The position numbers were made by a program, and so were the translations under genes. The notes under the pieces are model-generated. The model did no database searches, was not told where the DNA came from, and was given only the letters and a program-made list of their open reading frames with translations. Below are positions 1 to 10,090 of a stretch of 64,000 bases of DNA, one piece after another. The DNA lies in NCBI GenBank assembly GCA_023078555.1, contig CM041203.1:5974538-6038537 (forward strand), read 5' to 3'. The stretch comes from Ulva prolifera (Eukaryota > Chlorophyta > Ulvophyceae > Ulvales > Ulvaceae). Positions within the stretch are counted from its first letter, which is position 1; each line of letters begins with the position of its first letter.

Positions 1-139
1 TGATGGCTTCGGGGAGGATTTAATTTGCAAACTCGATCAGAACGCATGGGCATTACATGATGCTTTGCATGCGGACACTGGGTGCACTGCTCGACGGTCA
101 GTTCCAGAAGACGATGCAGAGGGACATGGGAGAGGAGAG

Positions 140-379
140 ATGTCCAAATCCCAACCAGCAACGCCGACCACCCCACCGCCACATGAGAAAGTCCAAAGCG
201 TCCCCTCAGCAGCAAAGATGTTCCGGCTGTTGAACGATCATGTCAGCTTCATGTACCAGGTTGTTGAATCGCACACACCCCCGTGGCTTCATGCGTACAT
301 TAAGATCATCTTTTGGGGACCTGTGATCGCGTGTGTAGTTGAAAACATACTCTACAACATCGGCAAGTGCGTAGCCTGA
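140..379 (+). CDS. Hypothetical 79-residue ORF with one hydrophobic segment
   Basis: I do not recognise this ORF. The first ATG is at 140; the open frame extends further upstream but only from a non-ATG codon. The N-terminal third is rich in Pro, Thr and Ser. The C-terminal third has a hydrophobic stretch (about residues 53-73, containing IIFWGPVIACVVENIL) that could be a membrane segment. It stops at a TGA at 377-379. No neighbour helps assign it. It could be a single exon, or chance; nothing else in the first 2.4 kb looks coding. Confidence 0.22.
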   Translation: MSKSQPATPTTPPPHEKVQSVPSAAKMFRLLNDHVSFMYQVVESHTPPWLHAYIKIIFWGPVIACVVENILYNIGKCVA

Positions 380-2421
380 TCTCAAAACAGACTACTTGGT
401 CTGTGTTATGCTCAACAACGGCTTGCACAAACTGTACCTGCCCTTCTGGGTGGCCTGTGTTGCTACGTTGGTAACTACACAATTTCGTCTGTCTGCCTTG
501 CATACCAAGCATGATAAGCACGAATTTGGCGTCAGTCGTGTGGCCGAGTTGTCAGTGTGAGGCATGCAGGGTGTTTGTTCGATGACCAGATGTGGAAGGG
601 ACAGATGAATTTCGGAAGAGCCATGAATAGCCAGTGGAGGATGCATGCGGTGAGGGGACCAGCTGATAACAACGGTGTTGCAGCTGCCAAGGCTAGTCCT
701 AGGCTTGCGAAGCCTACCGTCCATGCGTATGTGTTGTATTCGCAAGAGTTGTCTTCGCAAGACATCAGTGTGGGACAGCAGGCCGAGAAACAGCAGCCAT
801 GTTCTGCCCATGTTTACTGCAAGTATGCGAGCTAGCATGCCCTCCATCGTGAGTGGGCTGGTCTAGAACTGTGAGAGCATGGTGCCTGGCACAGGAATCG
901 CTGGGTGTCTGCCATTGTGATCTGTTGGTTAGATCTCCTTGCCCATGTGTGCTGTCAAGCCCAACCAACTATATGCACGAGTGTGGGTCATGCGCAGCCC
1001 ACGTCTCTCTCACAAACTCCCCATGAATGCCGCTATATCTGTGAGATGCGCATATCAGAAAATACCGGGCTTGCATCACGGTGGCACTTGACCACAAGGG
1101 TCAATGAGGTTACTGGTGGGCATTTTCAGTCCCGTGTCCAGAAAAATACAGCCAGACAGGTATTGGACGATAAAAACGATCTTCACAAACAAATTCAGCT
1201 GCAGAAAGTCGCAAGCGCGGGTTGCGTCCTGGCACGAATTCAACCCGATGGTAACATCGTGGAACAACCAACTCTAGCACACGAACAGCCTCAGGCAGCA
1301 CGTCTGGTGATCTGGAACGCCGTGCCGTCACGGCATGACGTATTTTCAGCATCATGTTACTGAAGACTTGCCACCAACGCCACAACAAATAATGATCTAC
1401 AGTCTGAGACCAAACCCATGACAGCACCAATCGATCAAGAGGTGTGTTGCCGACTCGGGCCACACCCGCACAATGATAACTGCGGCTTCAATCATTTACA
1501 TAGCTTGACATATTGTTGGCAAGGTGTCAGATGAACTGGCTTTCCGCATGAGCCCGACGGGACATACACTTGGGGCCAGATCAGCGTTGACACCCGCTGC
1601 CTCGGAAAGCAGTGTCATCCCCAGCGCAGAAGGCACCAATGTGACCTAGGTGGCCAATTTGACAGAAAGGTTTTCGGATAGCGCTGCGATCGACGTCCGA
1701 AGCGACTGTGCAGCGACGTCTATGGCCATGTGTGGACGAAGCGTACCTTCTGCATTCCGTTTTCCAGAAAGCTGAATTCCCTGCAGGTGCAGAAAACATT
1801 TTCATCGGCATTTGGTAACACGACAGTGGCGGCGGCGTTGCAAATTCTCGCTGAGACTGCCACTGCCCACTGTCCTGCCACTGTCCAGTCCGAGACATGC
1901 TGCCGTCACAAGTAATCCTTGATATCTGACTGCGTGCAAGAGTCCTCATGGTCTGCTTAGTTGCATGGCATCATGCAACAGCAAGCAGCGGGCTGAGCTC
2001 ACCGTGTCTACACATGGTCTCTGCCACGCATGGCCAAGGCCTCCGTAAGGCCTGCACGCCATGTACACGATATATTGCGATATAGACGCACTTTCGCGAC
2101 GATCGGAAGCTGGAGCTGCAATGCCACTACATTCGTAAACGCCGTCTCCATGTAGTTCATTATCCGTGCAGATTGTCTATAACATCTCTGTCCGTGCGAA
2201 CCTTTCTCGCATGTGACTGCCTCGCTCCGTTGTCGCCCTGCATAAAGTTCGCCTGTCCAGTGATCCGTGATGCCGATCCATCGATAAACCTTTTCATAAT
2301 TGTCCCCTACATTATACGCCTATTCTCTCAATTGTCTCATGCGTGCCTATTCCTGGCGTTTCCCGTGTGAGAAGCGTTTCCTTCTTTAGCTTACAATCCT
2401 CAGTGACAATCAGCAGCCGTG
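380..2421. other. Stretch without a recognisable gene
   Basis: About 2 kb in which all six frames are cut into short pieces with no family motif I recognise. The ORFs on the two strands overlap one another and have no coding-like character by eye. I see no repeat or RNA gene. Confidence 0.5.
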
Positions 2422-2721
2422 CTAGGGGTCTTCGTCAAGAGAGGCCGCCACACATTTGAGCGATAGGCCGTCTTCTTTGGCTGTCTCTAGCAGTTGCATG
2501 ATACCACGCTTGGCAGAAGCGGTCAATCGCCCTCTGTTGCAAACCCCATCGCTGGCCCACCCACAGGAAAGGTACATACTGCACACGAATTCCTTATCTC
2601 TCGGCAGATTATACTTCAGCAGAATGGGGGTCACAGGGTCCATGTATGTGTTGGCGCCTGTCATGAATGGTGCACGAGGTGCATGTGCCCTACCCACCCG
2701 CAGCTTGCTTCCTTCAGCCAT
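2422..2721 (-). CDS. Hypothetical 99-residue ORF, coding-like composition
   Basis: The ORF opens with ATG at 2719-2721, with an in-frame TGA 18 bases upstream, and ends with TAG at 2422-2424. The product has balanced, protein-like composition: a basic N-terminus (MAEGSKLRVGRAH), a middle with aromatic and Cys residues (KEFVCSMYLSCGWASDG), and an amphipathic, probably helical C-terminal part (AKRGIMQLLETAKEDGLSL) ending in an acidic tail. It reads more like a genuine exon than anything else in the first 4.5 kb. I do not recognise the family. It may be a complete small gene or one exon of a larger minus-strand gene; no flanking exon is evident. Confidence 0.33.
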   Translation of the reverse strand: MAEGSKLRVGRAHAPRAPFMTGANTYMDPVTPILLKYNLPRDKEFVCSMYLSCGWASDGVCNRGRLTASAKRGIMQLLETAKEDGLSLKCVAASLDEDP

Positions 2722-4848
2722 CCACGTGGCCTTTGATCATGCAGTGGGTGGTGGCTCCAAGGTGGTAGATGTAAGACAGGCTCGGCAGGCTCGACATGTA
2801 GAGGAGAGAATGAAGACCGAATGTAAGATCGGACTGGACATGAGCTGGCATCTGGAACGTGAAGCGGCATGTGGTAGTCATTGTGATGCAACAAGCTTAC
2901 ATTGCATCTCGCAGGCTCTCTCTATCTGGCTTTGATGCTCTAGCAGGCTTCCTCCAACTTGCTGAAAGAATGGGATCGCCCTGTGAATTCTGAGTCATGC
3001 TCTGTGCGTTCTTAGCCGCCTCCTTCAATGCCATATCTGTTGCTTGTGCTCTCAGAATCCTGCTTCTGCTTGCAGGCCGACCTTGCCTGTGCTTGACGGC
3101 ATGAGTGCTCCTTTCTCACCCTTGGCTATACTTGATCTCTCAACCACTCGCCGGTGTGCAATCTCCCCCACGGATGCTCCATCTGTGGGTCTCGTCAACA
3201 TTGGCAGTCAGGTAGCTGTTGTACACCCAATGGCAGAAGTTCCGTGTCATGCCTGCGCCCTTTGCCTACCTCCGCTGCCCCATATGTTGGAATGCCACAG
3301 AAGCCACACACATGTTCTCTCTGTAATTGCCGTGCTCTCGGCCGATGCTGCAAGCCCACCATCATGCCAACCCTTGCTGAGAAAGACATCCTGCATCTCG
3401 CCAGGGATGCTCAAACACGATTTCCCCACTTTTCCCAGTCAGCGTCACAGCATCTGTGGTAAGTGCAGAGCAGATCATGTACCTCATGTGTTTCGGCTAC
3501 CAGCTCCAATTTGCTGTGCGCGACCTCTACGACAGCTTCACGCTGCACGTCAATTTGTGGGACAGCCGAGGTTGTCGCGACAGCCGGTGTCGGCAGCAAG
3601 CACCCCGGTGAGGACGACCTGGAGGTGGCACACGGGCACCACGTGCAGATGGCAAGGGCCGCACGGCCCAGACGTACCAGAAGGGCAACATTGCCCTCAT
3701 GCGGCGCATCCACATGCACAACCCTGTTGGCGATCGGGTGTGCCGCCCCGCTATCGTCCCGGAACTCATTTTTTCCATGCATGCGCGCTGTAGCCTATGC
3801 TGTTGCTTTTTGCACCATCATGCCGAAACTGTGTGCACAGTGCCACACGCTGACCAATCACTCATCGCTCCACTCTGTGTCCTTGCATTCGGGCCTTAGC
3901 CTGCTGCTAGTGGCACTTGCTGAGGAGCAATGTGCCGCAAGGTGCACGTGCATGCATTGCATTGCCACTCACCATCTGGAGGTGCCGGCAGTGCCTGCAG
4001 CTATGTCCCTGCAACTGCCGTGCACTCCACATTTGACTACTTGGTTCACCCATGGTACAGCCCGTGTCCTCGAGTGAAGGCTACGACTACATGTGTTTGC
4101 AGTGAGCTGGCGAATTAGATTACATATATCTGTACGTCTACGTGACACCCACAAGGTGGCTGTGACGCTGCTTTGGCCTTGCTCTGGCGCCGCCGCTCAT
4201 AATTATCTTCTGTCTGTGCCGGTCGCTTTGGCGTCAGGCGCACCCTTTTGTAGGCGCCCAAGCAATGTCTCATGTCGTCTGGTGCATGCCCCACTGCTAT
4301 CGGCATGGAATTGTCTTCCGGTAAAACAGATTCGTTTCCCGTCACAGGTGTTTTCACAGGATGTTGGCAGTCGACGCCCTCATCCCCGTCGTCGTGGAGC
4401 ATGCGCCACCATAGGAGCAGCTCATGATCAAGTTTTCCAACAAGTTCCTCGCCTCGGTGTCTAATTGGATGCGGGAGAAGGTGCGGGCCATCCCGCTGCT
4501 GAGGTCCTTGCGCCGGCCGGGCTGGCAGGTTCTGCGGTGCAGCACAGCCTGCAGTATAGAGTGCTCAACCACTGACATAAGGCAAGGTCTCTGCGTGCGG
4601 GATGACCCCGCGCCAGGGCACTTCATTGGGCACTGAAGCAGCATCTCTGCCTGGCATTATTTTGCACTGGGTTCAGCGCAGAGGCACTTCGCTGCCGGTG
4701 CCTTCAGCACACGCGTGCACAAACATGCACACCGCGAAGCCACGGCTTCAGGCCCTCGTGAGATGCAGACCAACTACGTCAGTCTGGTGGCGAGGCGTAG
4801 TTGTCGTTTTCGCAGGGTGTGACGCCGCCGCCGCCATGTGTGCAGGTC
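2722..4848. other. Stretch without a recognisable gene
   Basis: There are several open stretches on both strands (for example about 3044-3793 and 3463-4077 on +), but they overlap in different frames and carry no motif I can place. The piece around 3480-3760 on + has some coding-like runs that shift frame repeatedly; it may be another decayed exon. I see no repeats. Confidence 0.4.
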
Positions 4849-6470
4849 ATAGAGACGGGCGCAGAGGTCCTCGTCACCACGTCATGCCGTGACGCTGGCA
4901 AAGTGCCAAAGCTGCTCCGAGCAATGAGCCACCTCGATCACCTCATCGGGGTCAGCACACGGAACGCTGCGGACCGCCGCGGCATGATTGAGCACATCCT
5001 GCGGATGCCCGTCCTCGCGCACGACGACGCGACGCTCGAGGGCATCGCACGCCGCAACGAGGACTTCGACTCGAGCGACCTCGCGGATGTGATTGAGTGC
5101 GGTGCAGCAGGAGCGACTGGATGCGCTGGAGCTGGCGAGCGTGCACTGCGGCGCGGCAGTGGAGGCCGCGCACTGGGACGCCGCGCTTGCGCACTTCCAG
5201 TCATCCGCAGCGCGGGAGGCGGCGAATGCGAAGTGCGCGCATGTGGTGGTCATGCATGTGTTTGGTGATGACGCCGCAATGCGCACTGGGCATCGTTCCG
5301 TACGCATGATAGCATTGCTGTGCCAATTCACCTAGCTGTAGCCTTGCAGTGACGTAGGCTCCTGGCGCAGCATGTAAACATGTGCCACAAGGCCGACATA
5401 AGGGTGTGCGGCAATCTCACGCACCTACACTTACTCACACGCAGCATGCTTACGTGTCGCATCTTCACCCGCTCATGCGAACACGGTGCCGACGTGTAGT
5501 GCTACTGGGTGGAAGGTCGTCGGCGTCATGGGCGAGGCGAAGGAGGTGCTGTACGAGGCTCTCGATCTGCCGCTGTGCTTCGCGAAGGTACCGGTTGTCG
5601 CCAAGGCGCCGCCGCTGCGCACAGGCGTGCTGCTGTAAAGCCCGGCCGGCTGCTGCAAGGCGCACGCCGTCACCGCGAACGACGTCCGCTTCATCGGGAT
5701 CAAGGGCCTGGAGCTGTTGAACAAATACATCGGCGCAAGCGAGGAGGCGGTGCGGGGCGTGTTTGAGCTGCGCAGGCCGCGCCCCCCGGCCGCCGGCACC
5801 GCCTCATCTCCTGCGGCTTCCCCTCACGCCCTGAGAGCCTCGCAATCCGCACCTCCCTCTTCCTCCAGGTGTGGCTCAGCGCCTTGGCGTGCTGGGTTGG
5901 GGCGGAGAGCCGGCCGGCTGGTGCTGCCACGTACTCTGCTGTGGCAGTGTAGAGCATGGTCAGGCTTCGGAACCATCGCCCTAAAAACCGTTCAGCTGGC
6001 TGAGATAAGGCAGCGTGTCATGCCTGTCCGACCTGAATGCATCGCAGAGCGTTGCTCTGTGGCCTTCAATCCTACGAAGCCAGGTGGGGGTGTACAAAGG
6101 GTGCATGTTCAGTATCGGCGGCTCCCGTGCAACTCATGCAGCCGCCGCAATCGCCGCAAGCCACAAAGTCTCACCTGCAAATAGTTTCGCATGCACAGCA
6201 TAGCCGCGTGCATCTCATGGGACACTCTCCGCCGATACGGCTGTAGCTGACCCCGGTGATGAGGTGGCTGCAGGCGCAGCACGGCGCCGGCATCATACTG
6301 GAGGAGCTCGCGGACGAGACGGAGGGCGTTAGCGGCGCCGACCTTCGCCATTGTCTCTGAGGCCCAGCTGTCCGCCGTCATGGCCCACCTCCAGCTTCTC
6401 ATGGCAGCTGAGGCCGCCGGCGGCGCCTACGACCAGCATCCCGAGCCTGACATGCCCCTCGTATCTGCTG
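4849..6470 (+). pseudogene. PEX1: PEX1-like peroxisomal AAA+ ATPase, decayed fragment
   Basis: Three collinear pieces match the order of a PEX1-type double AAA+ ATPase. PEX1 works with PEX6 to pull PEX5 back out of the peroxisomal membrane. Piece 1 (4849-5220) resembles the end of D1 (EVLVTTSCRD, then ARRNEDFDSSDLADVIE) and the D1-D2 linker (HWDAALAHFQ), with a one-base frame change near 5093. Piece 2 (5516-5780) is the start of D2, with the diagnostic [18 protein letters not shown]. Piece 3 (6259-6460) is the D2 end (ELADETEGVSGADLR, then SEAQLSAVMAHLQ), with a frame change near 6350. The D2 Walker A is lost: TAA at 5636-5638 replaces the usual Tyr before it, and the loop reads SPAGCCKA instead of GPPGxGKT. 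Walker B and the second region of homology are missing between 5780 and 6259. The gaps may hold introns, but the stop and the lost loop mark this as a pseudogene. Another AAA+ paralogue is less likely given the KYIGASE motif. Confidence 0.72.
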
Positions 6471-7598
6471 CGGTATGCCCGAGTACTGATGCTGTGGCTG
6501 AAACGAGCTGAACGAAGTCTACGAGCAAAGGCAAAATTTTTGTGTGTCCTGTCGATGTCAACATCCATCGCCCAACGTCCCTACAATCAACAGGATTGCG
6601 GTCAGCCAGCGGCGGGTCTGCAAAGCTGTGAAATGGATGTACCATCTGGATTGTCACGGCCCACAAGGTCATGCGCAATGTGCGCACCGCGTGTCAACGC
6701 CCGGGGGTAAGTACCGCACACGTTGGAACATGGAGTGCCGCTGACATCCCGCATGCTATCAGGCGCATCACGAGGCACATGTATTCGTCCCAGCCATGCA
6801 TGCAACAGGCTCAGTCCGGCTCGGCGGTGTTGTAGACATGTTTGTCGGAATCATAGGCGGGCAGGGTCTCTGGGCTCCCGTGGACGTGCGCTCCCTCTCG
6901 GGGGCGTCAGTTCTTGTGATGATTGACTGATGATTGACGGATGGGGGCGTCAATTCCAAGGGAGGATGGCAGTTAGCGGCCACAGCGCGACGCACGCACG
7001 AAGCACCCCGCAAATCACAACAAACAGCTGGAGGTGCAGGGCTCCGACGGGGCGGGCCACGACGAGTCCACGATGTCGCAGTCGTGCAAACCTGTAGCCA
7101 CTCTGCCGGAACTCCGGGGGGGGTGATGGCGACAGCAGCACCTCCGCGTCCATGCTCCACATGCCGGGGGCTTTCCCAATGCCCAGCACATCGGAGCTCA
7201 TGGGCGCGGCGGCCGTTAGCCTCTCGGCCGCGACCGGTGACCCTTCGTTTTTCACGCGTAGCGTGCAGGTCACGTACGGTACGCTGTCCTCTGCCGCCGG
7301 TACGACGCCAGGCAGCTCGGCCTAGCGGGTCACCGACGCGGCGGCAGTGGCGGCAGATGCGTGAGTGGAGGAGCGCCGGCAGTGGCTGCATTGCCAGCTT
7401 GGCCCGGCAGAGCGCCGCTGCGGCGGTGCGGCCCCGCGTTATCAAGTAGGGTTTGTAAATTATAAAACAGCCTAAGCTTTGTAGACACGTGACACCTGCA
7501 TTGGACCGCCCGGCATGCCCCACTCTGGACAGGATGTCTGTAGTAATTGGCGCTGCCTTTGTCCGCAATGGCGGTGTCCTGAACGGCCGAGCGTGCTG
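6471..7598. other. Stretch without a confident gene
   Basis: There is no clear gene. On the minus strand, about 7310-7110, one frame reads like coding sequence (VTCTLRVKNEGSPVAAERL) but is closed by a TAG just upstream and matches no family I know. The longer minus-strand open frame through this area is antisense to the kinase pseudogene and is not believed. Confidence 0.4.
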
Positions 7599-8570
7599 CA
7601 TGCAGAGAACACGGTGGTGCAGTTTGCACGAAGCACGGCCGACGCCGAGGAGTTCGCGCTGAAGTTCTCCATCTCGCTCGAGAAGGTCGAGGCGCAGCGC
7701 ACGGTGTTCGCACACTGGCTCCTCGGCGCGATGATGCCGCGCCTCGAGGGTATGTACAACTGTGCCTCGAGGGCGTGTACAGCCGCGACGCCGCGCTGCA
7801 GGACCCCTGTGGCCACGCACTGCCGCTATGCGTCATCATGGAGTCGGGGGAGAGCCTTCAGGAGTGGTTCAAGTGGCGCAAGCCTGATCTGCGTACGGCC
7901 CTGCCGGTGCGGCCCCACCTCTTCTGCCCCTCAGCCTCTGTCTGAGACTGCTACGGCAGCAACAATGTATTTTATGTTCCTTAAGACTGCTGGCAGCCAA
8001 ATGCATGAAAAACAAACGGCCTGTGGCCGGGAGCCGCCGGAGGACACCTCGAGCTCTGTTGGCATACAAGCATGCCGCCGCAGTGTTTGTTCCCAACGAT
8101 GTGTCATCTACCACACACAGCCGCACAAGTATCGAGCTTGAGCCGTCAGTTGGCCGAGCCTGCGTTGCTTATGCGCGAAGATGCAGTGCGGGAGGGGGGT
8201 GGGGTGCGTCACCGACCCGTGGCGGGTGCAGGTCGTGGCGCACAGCGCGAAGCGGGTGGCCGGCATGCACCGCGGGGGGCACTACGTGCACCGCGACATC
8301 AAGCCGAGCAACATCATGTGGCTGCCCGGCTACAGCCAGTGATCGCTGATCGACTGTGGCGCACCTGCGGAGATCGGGCGGCCTGCACCGCTGAATGTGA
8401 CGCTGCCGTACGTGGCGCCGGAGGTCAACGCAGCGTCAGTCGCCGGCCGCGAGAGCCTGGCGGCGACGCATGCGCTCGATGCGTGTGCGCTCGGCGTCGG
8501 CGTGTTTGAGATGGTGACGGGCCGGCCGGCGTTCGATATGGATGCCTGCTCTGAGGACGATGTGCGCCCC
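7599..8570 (+). pseudogene. Ser/Thr protein kinase, decayed catalytic domain
   Basis: Pieces of a protein kinase domain lie in order. An N-lobe piece (7599-7748) has EEFALKF, the beta-3 region with its candidate ATP-binding Lys. A hinge piece (7769-7945) has LPLCVIMESGESLQEWF. A C-lobe piece (about 8220-8570) has HYVHRDIKPSNIMW (catalytic loop at 8289-8306), LIDCG in the DFG position, LPYVAPEV (APE motif) and ALGVGVFEMVTGRPAF (helix F). The lesions are direct: an in-frame TGA at 8340-8342 between the catalytic loop and DCG, and a 23-bp tandem duplication (7741-7763 and 7764-7786) that throws the hinge out of frame. The gap at 7946-8190 may be a former intron. The subfamily cannot be told from these pieces. 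Cys for Phe in DFG is unusual but tolerated in some kinases. Confidence 0.68.
7741..7786 (+). repeat. 23-bp tandem duplication inside kinase pseudogene
   Basis: The word GCCTCGAGGG starts at 7741 and again at 7764, with similar following bases (TATGTACA and CGTGTACA). The 23-bp offset is not a multiple of three, so it breaks the kinase frame between the N-lobe and hinge pieces. Excising exactly 23 bp restores the frame, but no GT-AG pair does this cleanly, so a duplication fits better than a tiny intron. Confidence 0.6.
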
Positions 8571-8667
8571 CTCGAATTGCATTCAGCCTTGGGGAACAAG
8601 GGAATGCATCGCTGTGCTGCCGGGTCCGACAACATAGGTCCAGCTACTCTTTGGATAGAATCGTTAG

Positions 8668-9000
8668 GTGACTGTGACGGACAATCATGGACATGGCGTC
8701 AGCATGGTGTGCAGGGGAGGCCACCACGCCACCGTCCAAGCGGAGGCCCCTGACACCCTTGGCAACCCGAACGTCTCCTTTGACATCACCGGCAACCTCT
8801 CCAGAGCAGCCCTGCAGTCAGGAGCCACATGGACATCCTTCTGTATCCGGCCGCTGCAACATACCCGTACACGTGCATGCATGTGCCTGGAAACGTGCCG
8901 GAGAGGGGCTGAAAGGCATGGTGCAGGCAGCACACTCGGTCGTGCGCAGCATACCTGACCTGAAGGCGTCTGCAGAGATGGGCCCAAAGTTCCAGCCAAG
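8668..9000 (+). pseudogene. Filamin-type Ig repeat fragment, copy A
   Basis: One frame from 8668 reads TVTDNHGHGVSMV and later GHHATVQAEA, which fits the 'DNGDGTY...GxYTV' pattern of filamin/ABP280 repeats (Ig-like beta-sandwiches that bind partners or scaffold actin). From about 8870 to 9000 the DNA is clearly related to 32,950-33,060: both encode a 'HVPGN...MVQ...PDLK.SA.MG.K' series, intact in the later copy but frame-broken here (an in-frame TGA falls inside ERG*KA). The fragment follows the kinase pseudogene directly, but nothing shows the two were one gene. The filamin call rests on motif spacing only. Confidence 0.42.
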
Positions 9001-9697
9001 TGCGCCCTGCTGCGGTGTTGCGCCGCTCCCAACTGTATGTACCTATTGTAGTGCGAATTTCTCTGCGCCACCGAGTGTGCTGATCATGTGCCTCCGTCTT
9101 GCTGCCACGCCCACAAAGGCCGCTGATGTGCTTGTCCCTTCACCACACTGAGGAAGAGGGGCATTAGGGCCCCCGCTGTCCCTGCAGATTGTACCAGCAT
9201 TCACAAGCTTGGCACGCATGCAGTGCTTCGAGACTCTGTGAGCCTCTTCACTCAGCCCCTCATCCGCATAGAGCGTGACGGGGTGGTCCCTCGTGGAGCG
9301 TTCACCAACGGCATGGACCTGCAGATGAAGCCAAGCACGCTCGCGATGCTCCGCCATCTCAAACTCGCCGTCGCAGTTGAGGGCGCTGGTCCGGGCAACT
9401 GGTGCGACTCACCGCTGTGCTGCAGGCCGCCCGGTCATATCTTTGCACAACACTGGATCCCTTGGCTCCCTTGGCGCCCTGCTGCCACACACGTCGCACA
9501 TTCCATTTGTATTATGCATGCATATATGAAGTCATACCAAAGCCATTGTGACTCTGACGACCCTCAAATTCGGCACCGTACAAGCCCTCCAACTGATTGC
9601 TGCCGCGGTCTCCATGGCTTCTGCGACCGTTCGACGGTGTGCAGGCGCCGACTGACGTGCGCACGGATGTACTGTCACGGGAGCTATGCAAGGTAGT
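9001..9697. other. Coding-like stretch, unassigned
   Basis: On +, 9223-9450 holds an open frame with plausible protein composition (IRIERDGVVPRGAFTNGMD, LAMLRHLKLAVAVEG). It sits between two filamin-like pieces and could be part of the same decayed gene. I recognise no motif in it. Confidence 0.3.
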
Positions 9698-9865
9698 GCC
9701 GGAGGACATGCTGTGCTCGCGGTGGCGCGTCGGCTGCGCGCCGGAGGACATGCTGTGCTCGCGGTGGCGCGTCGGCTGCGCGCCGGAGGACATGCTGTGC
9801 TCGCGGTGGCGCGTCGGCTGCGCGCCGGAGGACATGCTGTGCTCGCGGTGGCGCGTCGGCTGCGC
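9698..9865 (+). repeat. 42-bp minisatellite, 4 perfect copies
   Basis: Four identical, directly adjacent 42-bp copies start at 9698, 9740, 9782 and 9824, each beginning GCCGGAGGACATG and ending GTCGGCTGCGC. Because 42 is divisible by three, several frames stay open through it on both strands, which explains repetitive ORFs here. The array abuts the filamin-like fragment that begins at 9864. Perfect identity points to very recent expansion. Confidence 0.95.
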
Positions 9866-10090
9866 GCCTCATCGTCCGTGCCGCTGACCACTTTGGCAGC
9901 CCCAAGCAGGGCGTCTCGAGTTCTGCTGGCGAGTGTGAGGTCGCCGTGCGGGACGGCACGTGCGGCAACCCCCTCAGTGGCCCCCGTCCCCCTCATGCTG
10001 CTTCCCGCCGACCTCCGCCCCTGCATGTCGAGCTTCCAGATCCGCGGCTGGGATGGCATCTGCGGCTGCCCGAGTGTGAAGGCCAAGCGT
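9864..10090 (+). pseudogene. Filamin-type Ig repeat fragment
   Basis: In the frame that starts CGC CTC ATC, the translation runs RLIVRAADHFGSPKQG, then GECEVAVRDGTCGNP. This matches the start of a filamin repeat (xVxAxDxxGNPxxxG, then xFxVxVxG). The piece continues to about 10,090 before losing coherence. It follows the 42-bp minisatellite with no gap, so the repeat may have expanded inside the former gene. No start codon or splice site can be chosen. Confidence 0.42.

Noticed and set aside
6768..7820. 350-codon minus-strand ORF
   Set aside because: It is antisense to the kinase N-lobe, is Arg/His/Pro-rich as expected of GC-rich shadow frames and has no motif.
4849..8570. Non-standard genetic code with stops read as amino acids
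   Set aside because: TAA (PEX1-like), TGA (kinase, RT) and TAG (RT, filamin-like) all occur as breaks, together with frameshifts and lost catalytic residues, so decay explains them better. The repeat-protein gene and the YR end normally.
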